44,705 nucleotides of DNA from an uncultured Oscillospiraceae bacterium (GTDB taxonomy: Bacteria > Bacillota > Clostridia > Oscillospirales > Ruminococcaceae), in assembly GCA_910588145.1 (NCBI GenBank), contig CAJUPO010000016.1, positions 1 through 44,705 of the forward strand, in the 5' to 3' direction. How positions within the stretch are numbered: position 1 is the stretch's first letter; each line of letters starts with the position of its first letter. The translations under genes were made by a program, and so were the position numbers. A model generated the notes under the pieces. That model was not told the DNA's origin, searched no databases, and saw only the letters and a program-made list of their open reading frames with translations. Shown here piece after piece: positions 16,274 to 24,826 of this stretch.

Positions 16274-17800
16274 TTATTTTTTGCTTTCTTTATTATTTGA
16301 TTTTTCATCAGAAGCTTCATTTGATTTTATTTTCTTAACTTCAGTTCCATTAAAATGGCTTCTGTTTTCTGTAATTAATGCTCTTATAAACGCTGCGGAG
16401 ATGTAGATAACAAAAACAATAGCTTCAAAAATTGCAAAAGGTAAAATAGTATTTTTCAGAACATCACTGATAGCACCTGTTACAGATGAGCTTGCCGGAA
16501 CAAGAATATTATAAGCATTTTTAAATGCAACTGATTCATAATATTCATTTGCCGTAACATTAATGTCATCGATAATCTTGTTTATCTTTTCATTAAGAGC
16601 TGTCAAATCTTCATCAACCTTTTCCATCTGAGCAGATGTTGCAGCAGGTTTATCCTTAATGGCGTCTGTACGGTCCTGATAATACTTTATTTTCTGCTTA
16701 GTTGAGGATAATGCAGTTTGTGTATCGATTCTTTTATTGATAAGGTTGTCGTACTCCTGAGATGACTGAGTCATTGTTGCATTATTGCCGTCTGTACCAG
16801 TCATCATTACAACGGTATCCTTCTGATAATTATCAATTGAATCAGAAATAACTGAAAGCTGTTCTTCATATACATTCTTGGTACGCTGGAGAGCATTAAT
16901 TCTGTACTTATAGTAAGTGGAAAGTGCTTCCTTGTCCTTTGTTACGTTATTAACATTAATATATGAGGAAATTACATCAAGATCAATTGACTGAATTGTT
17001 TCAAGCGCTTCGGAAAGGTCAGTAAATGTATAACCTGTTGTATTGGAACGGAAACGTATTGAGTCATCCTTAGCCATTTGGTTTACATAAGTTTTAAGGG
17101 TATCAAGAGTAGAACTGAATACGTCTACTGCCTCAGCATAGTCGTATTCCTTATAGTCAATTGCAGTTGCAGCATTGCCGAGAGCCTTGTTGTAACCATA
17201 TTTTTCAATAAAATTATAACGGTAACATTCAAGCGTAGTATTCAGTATCTGTACTGCTTCGGAGCTGTCAAAGTTTGTTGATGAATAATCAAAAATAACT
17301 TTATACTGGGTCGGGTAATATGAGGTTTCAAGCATTGATTCCGCAGCTGAAAGAGCTGATCCGGAACCGCTTTCGTATATACTCTTGTAAGCTGACATAC
17401 GGTCGATTACATCTGACGGAATAATGCCTTCAAAGGTTATATTCTGTCTGATGCTTTCAAGTTCACCAAGCGGTCTTCCAAGTTTGCTGAGAGCAGCTTC
17501 AATGACAACCGGACTTTTAACTGAGTTTACATCAAAGGTGTTGCCTGCAGGATCATGTCCCTTTTCCACACCTGGGTATGTAAAGCTAATGAGGGCTGTC
17601 AGAGGCTCCTTATTTGTATTATATGATATTGTTGAATATATAAATGAAATAAGACCTGAAACAATGGCGGCAACTACCCAGATTACAAAAAATCTTTTTA
17701 AATTCCTGATAATTGATGCAAAAGACAGGGATAACCCGCTTTTATCGTCTTCATCATTTTTTAATGTTATATTCAAATAACGTTCGTCCTTATTTTCCAT
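16274..17800 (-). CDS. Wzz/chain-length-determinant-like membrane protein
   Basis: The 508-aa protein has one membrane span near residues 37-57 (FFVIWVVAAIVSGLISFIYS) and one near 450-475 (TILPFAIFEAIVFVIYISAAF). The long extracytoplasmic segment between them is rich in heptad-like stretches (residues 270-420). It ends in a highly charged cytoplasmic tail (SNEASDEKSNNKESKK). This topology matches polysaccharide co-polymerases (Wzz/CapA-type) that set polymer length in cell-surface polysaccharide export. No BY-kinase domain or neighbouring kinase is visible, so the partner is elsewhere. There is a ribosome site GGAGG before the start. Confidence 0.72.
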   Translation of the reverse strand: MENKDERYLNITLKNDEDDKSGLSLSFASIIRNLKRFFVIWVVAAIVSGLISFIYSTISYNTNKEPLTALISFTYPGVEKGHDPAGNTFDVNSVKSPVVIEAALSKLGRPLGELESIRQNITFEGIIPSDVIDRMSAYKSIYESGSGSALSAAESMLETSYYPTQYKVIFDYSSTNFDSSEAVQILNTTLECYRYNFIEKYGYNKALGNAATAIDYKEYDYAEAVDVFSSTLDTLKTYVNQMAKDDSIRFRSNTTGYTFTDLSEALETIQSIDLDVISSYINVNNVTKDKEALSTYYKYRINALQRTKNVYEEQLSVISDSIDNYQKDTVVMMTGTDGNNATMTQSSQEYDNLINKRIDTQTALSSTKQKIKYYQDRTDAIKDKPAATSAQMEKVDEDLTALNEKINKIIDDINVTANEYYESVAFKNAYNILVPASSSVTGAISDVLKNTILPFAIFEAIVFVIYISAAFIRALITENRSHFNGTEVKKIKSNEASDEKSNNKESKK

Positions 17801-17940
17801 TTTTACCTCCGATATGTTTTTAGTGACGTTAAGGGCAGATTAAAACATCACGATAATATTATATCACAGCTTTTTTATGATGTAAAGATATATTTTCTAT
17901 CTGGATAAAATTTATATTTTATTTTTTTGATAAATTTTTC

Positions 17941-17969
17941 TTGACAAAATGTGATATTTATGTTATACT
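17941..17969 (+). promoter_or_regulatory. Promoter of tRNA-Leu
   Basis: TTGACA (17941-17946), 17 bp, TATACT (17964-17969), 27 bp before the mature tRNA start. Confidence 0.8.
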
Positions 17970-17995
17970 GTTTTAGTAATATTTTGATTATTTAT

Positions 17996-18082
17996 GCGGA
18001 TATGGCGGAATAGGCAGACGCGCTAGCTTCAGGTGCTAGTCCTCGCAAGGGGGTGCAGGTTCAACTCCTGTTATCCGCACCA
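17996..18082 (+). tRNA. tRNA-Leu(CAG)
   Basis: The 87-nt class II tRNA has acceptor GCGGATA/TATCCGC, discriminator A and encoded CCA. The anticodon loop TTCAGGT between CTAGC/GCTAG arms gives CAG, and there is a long variable arm. Its 3' 54 bp recur perfectly at 31755-31808, so it is the attachment site of the island that follows. Confidence 0.96.
18029..18082 (+). repeat. Left attachment site copy (inside intact tRNA-Leu)
   Basis: 54 bp beginning TCAGGTGCTAG and ending TTATCCGCACCA, identical to 31755-31808. It covers the anticodon loop to the CCA end. Confidence 0.85.
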
Positions 18083-18090
18083 ACGACAAA

Positions 18091-18124
18091 AAAGGCTGTA
18101 AGTATTTGATTGCTTACAGCCTTT
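18091..18124. terminator. Bidirectional terminator between tRNA-Leu and the recombinase
   Basis: Perfect 12-bp stem AAAGGCTGTAAG / CTTACAGCCTTT with A- and T-rich flanks. Confidence 0.8.
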
Positions 18125-18138
18125 AATTTATGCGGTTT

Positions 18139-19719
18139 TTAATGATTTTCCGATAAGATTGGTGTGCTTGATGCGTTATTAAAATCCCCGTTTATCTCAA
18201 ATTTAATATCAAGGCTCTTATCTTCATTCTGATGAATCAAGATTTTATTCACCAGCATTCTAAGATTAACATCTGAAATTTTGCCCTCTGATAGAATTTC
18301 ATCAAGTATCTGAGTTGTATTTTTTAGCTGTTCCTTTCGTTGCTTGCAGACCTTATCATATTCTTTGAGTTCCGCTATCTTTTTTTCAAGAGCAGTTATT
18401 TCCTCCTCACGCTTGATAATCATGTTATTGTAGATTGAAGCGTGTTCACGATCGCCAATACGCTCCATAATTAAATCTTCGATCTGCTGTTTCAGCGCCA
18501 ATATTTTATCAGTATTTATTTGAATCTGCTGTTCATACAAAGGTTTTTTCCTGAGCCAATCGCTTATTATTTTATCGTACTTATCGCTCTCCGCTAAGAT
18601 GCTATCCCTCAAAGATTTCACTTCGTTTTCTACAAGTTCGTCAAGCTGATTTTCCCTGATTGTATGCGGAGTACAATACTGCTTTCCATAACGATGATTG
18701 CTGTTGCAAGTATAATCAACGTATTCATTGCCACGCCATCTTCGCCTGCGTGCGGTAAATCCCGAACCGCAATCGGCACATTTTATCAGCCCAGAATATC
18801 TGTGAAGCTTCCTGCCATTTTGCGAGCGAGGATTGATTTGTGAACGCTGCCCCAGTAAAAACTGCGCCTGTTTCCATGTGGTTTCGTCAATAATAGGCTC
18901 ACAGAAATTCTCATGACGATACTGTTCTTCAGTAGGTATAAACGTCTTAGTTTTGTAAATTTTACTTGTCACAGTTTTATGATTAACCATTGTTCCAATG
19001 TATAATTCGTTTGTAAGAATTCTCTTAACAGAAGTTTGTACCCATAAGTATTTCTTTGAAATATCAGGTTTCCAGTCAGCAAGCTTTCTGTTAAAATAGT
19101 ATTCCGGCGATCGGATACCGTCGGCATTCATTTTTTTGGCAATTGTAGTAAGTCCATAACCGTCAACATAAAGCTTGAACACTTCACGCACTATCCATGC
19201 CGTATTCTCATCAATTTTTACTTCGTTGGTGTTGCGGTCAAGGTAGTAACCAAGCGGCAGCGTGAGAACCAGACCTTTGCTTTTCTGTTTCTGACGCATT
19301 CCAGCCTTGACCTTTTTACTGATATCCTTAGCATAAAAATCGTTGAAAATTTGCTTGAACCCTATCATCAGATCGTCATTTTCGTTAGCAGAATCAATGC
19401 CCTCGGTAACGGAATATACTCTGACATTATTCTGTCTTAGGTGATCAATGAACAATTCTGTTTGGGTACGATGTCTGCCCAGTCTGCTCAGATCCTTGAC
19501 CAGAACAACATCTATTTTGCTCTCGTCAACAGCAATTTCAAGTTCTCCCAAGCCTTTTCTGTTGAACGTCATTCCGGAAACGTTATCGTCAAAACTCTCG
19601 CCAACAATCTCATATCCGTTCTGTTCAGCGTAGTCAACAAGTATCTGCCGCTGATTCTGTAAACTGTTCATTTCTTCATCCTCGTCACGGGAAAGTCTGT
19701 AGTATAGCCATGCCCTCAT
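18139..19719 (-). CDS. Large serine recombinase (integrase)
   Basis: The start at 19719 (MRAWLYYRLSRDEDEEMNSL) follows AAAGGAGGTTGAAAAA and is preferred over a longer frame to 19773. The 526-aa protein has the resolvase catalytic domain with nucleophile serine 10 (YRLSRDED), VVLVKDLSRLGRH and SVTEGIDS. The recombinase domain (about 165-280, LPLGYYLDRN; LTTIAKKMNADGIRSP) is followed by a zinc ribbon (CADCGSGF and C...C in NSNHRYGKQYC). A coiled-coil stretch (about 370-470) completes the C-terminal half. It should catalyse integration and excision of the island. It is 57 bp from the tRNA end and has all catalytic motifs. Confidence 0.92.
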   Translation of the reverse strand: MRAWLYYRLSRDEDEEMNSLQNQRQILVDYAEQNGYEIVGESFDDNVSGMTFNRKGLGELEIAVDESKIDVVLVKDLSRLGRHRTQTELFIDHLRQNNVRVYSVTEGIDSANENDDLMIGFKQIFNDFYAKDISKKVKAGMRQKQKSKGLVLTLPLGYYLDRNTNEVKIDENTAWIVREVFKLYVDGYGLTTIAKKMNADGIRSPEYYFNRKLADWKPDISKKYLWVQTSVKRILTNELYIGTMVNHKTVTSKIYKTKTFIPTEEQYRHENFCEPIIDETTWKQAQFLLGQRSQINPRSQNGRKLHRYSGLIKCADCGSGFTARRRRWRGNEYVDYTCNSNHRYGKQYCTPHTIRENQLDELVENEVKSLRDSILAESDKYDKIISDWLRKKPLYEQQIQINTDKILALKQQIEDLIMERIGDREHASIYNNMIIKREEEITALEKKIAELKEYDKVCKQRKEQLKNTTQILDEILSEGKISDVNLRMLVNKILIHQNEDKSLDIKFEINGDFNNASSTPILSENH

Positions 19720-19801
19720 TTTTTCAACCTCCTTTGGCAGTCGCAGAGCCTTGTCTGGCGCTACGCCAACCATATCACAACGATTTATGAAAGTCCAGCA
19801 A

Positions 19802-19984
19802 TCATGCCGATTTCATATTATTTTCTACCTTACCAATAAAATTCTGAGGTTCAGGTTTGGCTATACTACATGAATTTAAATAGTCCAGAATCAAGGACTC
19901 AATGAACATTTCAAATGATTTTTTATCGCCGTTAAAAGTGATAACGACTGAATTGATTTTGGGTATCTCTCTCGGTCTTGACAT
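19802..19984 (-). CDS. Small hypothetical protein upstream of the recombinase
   Basis: The 60-aa product (MSRPREIPKINSVVITFNGD...) is preceded by GGGAGGGCGATAAAAAT. It has no membrane span and no recognised domain. Small proteins of this size often precede serine recombinases in clostridial elements and may help control excision; that role here is only inferred from position. It lies 82 bp upstream of the recombinase in the same direction. Confidence 0.5.
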   Translation of the reverse strand: MSRPREIPKINSVVITFNGDKKSFEMFIESLILDYLNSCSIAKPEPQNFIGKVENNMKSA

Positions 19985-20068
19985 ATTTTTATCGCCCTCC
20001 CTGATGTCTTTACATTCGTTCTCCTTGTGAATATTAAATTAAGCATTTTTAAATTTCCTTTCTAATTT

Positions 20069-20464
20069 TTAATCTTGCTGATATGCAACAGCGTCCTCGT
20101 AATCTATAATGCCGTTGATTTTTCTGACTTCCGTAACGCACATAGCGTGCAGACTTTTCAAGGTTTCATCGTCCACATCGTTGAGCGCTGCGGTCATATG
20201 CGATAGCTTTCCAAGCTCGACAGCGACCTTAAAAATCAATCTCGCAAGCCGCTGTTCCGTACCTTTTATCTGAGCTTTTACTGTTTCCGTTTTCAATGGG
20301 GAGAGGTAATTTACCTCCTCCTGCTGACGAAGATAGCCGATATAGAACTTTACGGCTTTCTCAATAAATTCTGTTTTCGATGCACAGTTGTCCTCACGAT
20401 ATTCCTGTTCGAGCTTTTTAATTGTTTCCGGCTGGAAATAAACAGCCATTTTTTGTTTTGCCAT
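20069..20464 (-). CDS. Ribbon-helix-helix-like DNA-binding / relaxosome accessory-type protein
   Basis: The 131-aa protein starts after AAAAAGGAGTAAATTT. Its N-terminus MAKQKMAVYFQPETIKKLEQ and SKTEFIEKAVKFYIGYL fits a short beta strand plus two helices, as in ribbon-helix-helix proteins; the rest is helical (EQRLARLIFKVAVELGKLSHM). Such proteins act as autorepressors or relaxosome accessories. Four near-identical ACGACCCC motifs lie directly upstream of this gene and are its plausible binding sites. No relaxase gene is present in the island. Confidence 0.55.
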   Translation of the reverse strand: MAKQKMAVYFQPETIKKLEQEYREDNCASKTEFIEKAVKFYIGYLRQQEEVNYLSPLKTETVKAQIKGTEQRLARLIFKVAVELGKLSHMTAALNDVDDETLKSLHAMCVTEVRKINGIIDYEDAVAYQQD

Positions 20465-20485
20465 AAATTTACTCCTTTTTCTCTT

Positions 20486-20635
20486 ACGACCCCTAAAAAT
20501 GTGCCGTACCTACGCAGTTTTCTGCGGTTACGACCCCTGAATTTGCAAAAGTTCCATTTCACGACCCCATTACAAAATCCCCGTAACCTCCGTAGAATGG
20601 CGGTCGGCTTTGCCGTCTGCTGTGACTGCGACCCC
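20486..20635. repeat. Iterated ACGACCCC motif in a 380-bp non-coding region
   Basis: ACGACCCC occurs at 20486-20493, 20530-20537 and 20571-20578, with GCGACCCC at 20628-20635; starts are 44, 41 and 57 bp apart. The rest of the gap 20465-20845 holds no credible gene; it is GC-richer than its flanks and contains short inverted repeats. It may be an operator array for the ribbon-helix-helix-like protein, or a replication or transfer origin. Confidence 0.45.
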
Positions 20636-20845
20636 GTCGCTTTAACTAGCAAGTGCGTGACCGCACCGGACAAATCGTTTTTCATTTTACAGAATCTGTT
20701 TTTTCATGGCACGACCGGATAATATTTTGTAATCTGTCCAGTCGGGTCACCGACTGCTCCACGTTGGCTTGTGTGCCGCTTTTATACTCTCTGTCGATAA
20801 CTTGTCCGATTGAAAATACTAGGGCACAAATCGGCTGACGTTCAC

Positions 20846-22606
20846 TCAACGCTCCGAATAGAATTTCTTTTTATCCAGCATGATCACATTTACAACCGTA
20901 TTTGAATTATCACGAATAGAAATTGTATTTCTGCTTGTTCTTGAAATGAGAATACCATCTTTACGAAGCTGCCGAAGTAACTCATTCTTGCTGATACCGA
21001 AATGCTCACCTTGTTCTGCACACAGCTTTCGCACTTCCGAATGCGCAGCGTCTGCAAAAAGATAGAAGTAATTATCATCCTGCAATCCCAAACAATTTTT
21101 CTGACGAGGACTACTTTCCGCACCTTTGATTTCAATGTAGCAGCGACCGCTGTCAAGCAGACTGCGCAGCTTTTCACAGAACTTTGTCGTAGGATTTTCA
21201 AGCTCGATAATTTCTGTATTATCCGAAACAGACTTCAGAATTATTTCATCAAATACTTTATCAAGCTCCGATTTTGTTATCTGCTCATTCATATTTAAGA
21301 ACATAAGCAGAAATGAAAATCCGATTTTCAGATGTGCAAGCATATCGGGAGTTCGGTTATGAAATTTTATTTTTGATCTGCATAGCACACTTATAAAATC
21401 AGAACGATACTTCAAAAACATATCTTCAAGCATTTTTACAAATGAATTTTCATCAGTAAGGTACACATCTTTTATCCAATCAATATATAACTGCATAATT
21501 CCACTAAGTGTACCGCTACCTGCAAGCTGCTTACACTCCGACAGTTCATCAAGCTGAACATCATTTTCATTCAACTCAATGTTGAAGTATCTTGCCGAAC
21601 CCGAAACAGATATCTCAGGAGCATACTCCGCTGTAATGATCGCATTGCCTGTCGGCGGTCGACTTGACTGTAATTCGGATTTGCTGTTAAGCCTTGCACG
21701 ACCGATTCTATCACCGTAATATCTCGAAATATTTTGAGCGATACTTTTCATTTCCTGTTAGTGAAGCATTCCGCTTGGGTGAAAGTCATCGATGCAGGTC
21801 AGCACGTCTTTAAGATAGTAAACGCTGCTCAGAATGCTGTTTGCCGTATCGTGAAATGACATCGGCAAATCGCTTGCTGAAAACTTTCCGAAAAACGAAA
21901 GGAAGAACGCAGCAAGCGTTGACTTTCTTGAACCTGTCTTACCAATCAAAGCAGTTACAAACTTAGGCTCATATCCTGCGATTTTCAGGAAATGATTCAG
22001 CGGACACAAGAACGTGACAGCTAACAACGGCAGCATAACATTCTGCGGAGCGAAGCTGTTTTCAAGCATAGCGGACAAATAAATTAAATCGTCTTTAGAA
22101 TATTTGCTGCTGTAAAAATAGTTTTTCAGTTTACCTTGTAACTCAACTATGATTTGTCGCTGAGCATTCGGCATAAGGAACACATACTCTCCGTTGATTT
22201 TTTTCCAGCCGGTCTGCAAGTAAACAGTTCTGAACTCGACTACCGTTTTGGTACTCAGTATCGCATGACAAATCTTGCTCAGAACATTTTGTTTCGGCTG
22301 AGCTGCTCCGTATGTTCCCCAACGATTCAACAGCCATTTCATAGACTGCATTTCCTCTGCGGAAACAGTTACCTCAGGCAAAGCAATTCCTGATTTGTAT
22401 ATTGCAGATACTTTGAATTGTTTGGTCTGCTCTGTACCGTCGTCACGAGTTATTTCGGCAACAAGCACAGGTACGAAGTCCGCAAGTTTTACCGGAATAA
22501 CCTGATCCTTAACATTCACCATTTCATACAGACAGCCGCTTTTTACCACATAAGGAGGCTCATAAATTGATTCGTCAATCGAATCTTCAATTTTTTCTTC
22601 TGCCAT
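20846..22606 (-). pseudogene. DUF927-like helicase/primase-associated ATPase, split by one in-frame TAA
   Basis: Two open segments lie in the same frame: 22606-21758 (282 aa) and 21751-20846 (301 aa), separated by TAA at 21760-21758 and two codons. The first ends in a P-loop ATPase core, Walker A LIGKTGSRKSTLAAFF and Walker B LTCIDDFHP. The second begins where such proteins continue (MKSIAQNISRYYGDRIGRAR, SRPPTGNAIITAEYAP). Together they form one DUF927-type helicase of about 586 residues, normally used in replication of mobile elements. The second half has no proper ribosome site. A single nonsense mutation is the simplest reading; stop readthrough cannot be excluded. Confidence 0.7.
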
Positions 22607-22721
22607 TCTTATCTCAATCCAATCTTTTGGTGTGATTTTAAGTCTAACACAGATTTAGTCGATTGAAAATACGTCATTATTAATTTGTTTTTTAAAGATT
22701 AACGATGACGGACAAAAATAA

Positions 22722-22750
22722 TTGCAGAAATTATACAAATGTAATATAAT
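22722..22750 (+). promoter_or_regulatory. Promoter of the DUF6076-like gene
   Basis: TTGCAG (22722-22727), 17 bp, TATAAT (22745-22750), then GGAAAGGA before the ATG at 22783. Confidence 0.65.
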
Positions 22751-22782
22751 TTTAAAAATGATATTTTGGAAAGGACATAAAA

Positions 22783-23790
22783 ATGCAGCAAAATAATAAC
22801 GGACTTTACATATATCTTGAAGGGAACACAATTCACCGATACATTCTTAACGAGTCGGTTCTTGAGCAGATAGAAGATACCACAATAGAAGATGAACTTA
22901 TTTCCACACTTGAAATCATAGCTTCAACATACGAAATGATGGTTGAGTACGTTGAAGGTTTAACGGAATTGCCTGATGGCGAACATTACGGCGAGATATA
23001 TAAAGATCAAGTTGAAACTGTTATAAATAAGGCTCTTGAAACTGCTGAAGAAATAAAGGTAAACGATATTATCATGGGACAGCTGCTGAAAGCGTCGGTA
23101 CTCAATGCGGCTTTTGAATCGGACAACGGAACGGCTATGAATTGGTTAAATCTTATGAACGATGTTGTTTATGCTATGAAAGAACCACTGTATTTTCGTG
23201 CTGAAATGTACCATATTCTGAAAGAAAATTCAGAATATGATAATCTTGATAAATGGTTTGAGGAGTGTGTTTTTACAGATGATGATTTATTTTCAAGGTC
23301 GTATAAACTAAAATATGCTAAAAAAGATTTAAAAGGTTTGAAGCCTGAATTGATAAAAATGTACTTCTTTCAGTCATATGCAGCGTATTATTCATTTTTA
23401 ATTATTAATTTTGCACAAATGAAGAAAAAAGTTAGGATTTGTCAATGCTGTGGAAAATTCTTTATTCCCAAAACCAAAAGAATCACCCTGTATTGTGACA
23501 GAGTGATCACTTCAAATGGAAATACTTGTAAACAGGTTGCTCCCAAACTAATGCAGAAATATTTGAAAAGCAAGGACGCTATTCTTGATGATTATGAGCG
23601 TGCGAAGAACAGAAATTATAAGCGTGTGGAACGCTTTGAAAATAAATTGTCAAATAAGCCTGCCGGCAGGGATTTGACCTTCTCGCAGTATAATTCATGG
23701 ATGCACAAAATGAGTTCTGCCAAAACTATGTATTTACAAGGAAAACTTAATTCGGAAGGCTTTTCAGCGCTTATTCACGAACTTGATTAA
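22783..23790 (+). CDS. DUF6076-like protein of integrative elements
   Basis: The 335-aa protein is mostly helical and acidic. Near residues 222-255 it has a zinc-finger-like segment with ICQCCGKFFIPKTKRITLYC and a further cysteine in NGNTCKQVAP, after which comes a basic region (KRVERFENKLSNKP). This C-terminal zinc-binding pattern is what I associate with DUF6076 proteins, frequent in Firmicute mobile elements and of unknown function. It has no signal peptide. It is transcribed away from the helicase remnant and ends before a strong hairpin. Confidence 0.6.
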   Translation: MQQNNNGLYIYLEGNTIHRYILNESVLEQIEDTTIEDELISTLEIIASTYEMMVEYVEGLTELPDGEHYGEIYKDQVETVINKALETAEEIKVNDIIMGQLLKASVLNAAFESDNGTAMNWLNLMNDVVYAMKEPLYFRAEMYHILKENSEYDNLDKWFEECVFTDDDLFSRSYKLKYAKKDLKGLKPELIKMYFFQSYAAYYSFLIINFAQMKKKVRICQCCGKFFIPKTKRITLYCDRVITSNGNTCKQVAPKLMQKYLKSKDAILDDYERAKNRNYKRVERFENKLSNKPAGRDLTFSQYNSWMHKMSSAKTMYLQGKLNSEGFSALIHELD

Positions 23791-23889
23791 GTTGGTAGCG
23801 GTTCTGTAAAATTCGTATTACAGTATTACAAATTACGTTTTTTCCAATGTTGTCACAGCCTTGCAAGACCTTTGAGGGTATTACAAAAA

Positions 23890-23933
23890 CATACAGCTGT
23901 ACTACTTTGCTTAAATTGTAGTACGGTTGTATG
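23890..23933 (+). terminator. Hairpin terminator and repeat-rich gap before the agr operon
   Basis: A stem CATACAGCTGTACTAC / GTAGTACGGTTGTATG (one mismatch, one wobble) with a 12-nt loop is followed by CAC and six T. The surrounding 23791-24079 gap also contains GTATTAC five times (near 23815, 23823, 23879, 23950 and inverted near 24000). Confidence 0.55.
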
Positions 23934-24025
23934 CACTTTTTTATGAACGGTATTACTTGTAACCGGCGTATTTGCACGGTTTGTGAACCTGTATGCGCTG
24001 TAATACAATTTTTTATAATCATATC

Positions 24026-24054
24026 TTGATTTTTAGCGTTATGCATGGTATGAT
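24026..24054 (+). promoter_or_regulatory. Promoter of the agr-type operon
   Basis: TTGATT (24026-24031), 17 bp, TATGAT (24049-24054), followed by GGAGGGAGG and the ATG at 24080. Confidence 0.65.
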
Positions 24055-24079
24055 TTTTATATGGAGGGAGGGTCGCTGT

Positions 24080-24826
24080 ATGATAAGAATTGCTGTTGTT
24101 GACGATGAAGCCGCTTTTTTAGTTGTTTTAAAAAAGAAAATAGATAGGTTATTTGAAAAGCAAATTTATGAATTTCAGTCGTTTACATTTACCGACGCAC
24201 ACTTAATGTTAAAATATCATTGTCACGATGAATTTCAACTTGTTTTTTTGGATATCGATATGCCTGAAATTAATGGATTCGATATAGCGTCTGAAATTCG
24301 TGCTAATCAATCTGATGCGGTAATAATTTTTGTTTCAAGTCATAGCAATTATGTTTTTGAAACATTTCAGTATGCACCTTTTCGATTTATCAGAAAAGAA
24401 AAACTCGACGCTGAATTACCAGAAGCGATCAAGTCGTACTGCGCCGAATTAAATAAAAATCGAGAATATGTAAAGCTTGAATTGGATAACAAAACGATAG
24501 TTTCAGAGAAAATCAGCAAAATAGTATATTTCTTTTCTATACGTCATGATATATTTTTTATCACTCAATCAAAAGAAACTAAAACATTATCTTCCAGAAT
24601 TTATACAATGGAAAAAATAGAAGAAACGCTTGGGATGTATGGATTTTTACGTATTCATAAATCATATCTTGTTAATTATCGTTTTGTATATCAATTTCGA
24701 GAAAATAGCGTATTACTAACAACGGAAAAAAATAGTGAAAATGAGATTTTACCGGTTAGTCACAGACGACTTTCAGATATGAAAAAGCAATACCAATCGT
24801 TTGTACAAGGAGGCGATGATGTGTGA
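24080..24826 (+). CDS. AgrA-like LytTR response regulator
   Basis: The start at 24080 follows GGAGGGAGGGTCGCTGT; the longer upstream frame lacks a ribosome site. The 248-aa protein has a receiver domain (MIRIAVVDDE acidic pocket, phospho-accepting aspartate 58 in FLDIDMP, IIFVSSH) and a C-terminal LytTR DNA-binding domain (about 140-240, IHKSYLVNYRFV, LPVSHRRLSDMKK). This is the AgrA type that activates genes when the partner kinase senses a peptide. Its stop overlaps the start of the kinase gene. Target sites are likely in this island. Confidence 0.88.
   Translation: MIRIAVVDDEAAFLVVLKKKIDRLFEKQIYEFQSFTFTDAHLMLKYHCHDEFQLVFLDIDMPEINGFDIASEIRANQSDAVIIFVSSHSNYVFETFQYAPFRFIRKEKLDAELPEAIKSYCAELNKNREYVKLELDNKTIVSEKISKIVYFFSIRHDIFFITQSKETKTLSSRIYTMEKIEETLGMYGFLRIHKSYLVNYRFVYQFRENSVLLTTEKNSENEILPVSHRRLSDMKKQYQSFVQGGDDV

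Noticed and set aside
1713..22606. Alternative genetic code explaining in-frame stops
   Set aside because: TAA, TAG and TGA all end otherwise intact genes in the window, and the stops are confined to element remnants; nonsense decay is simpler.
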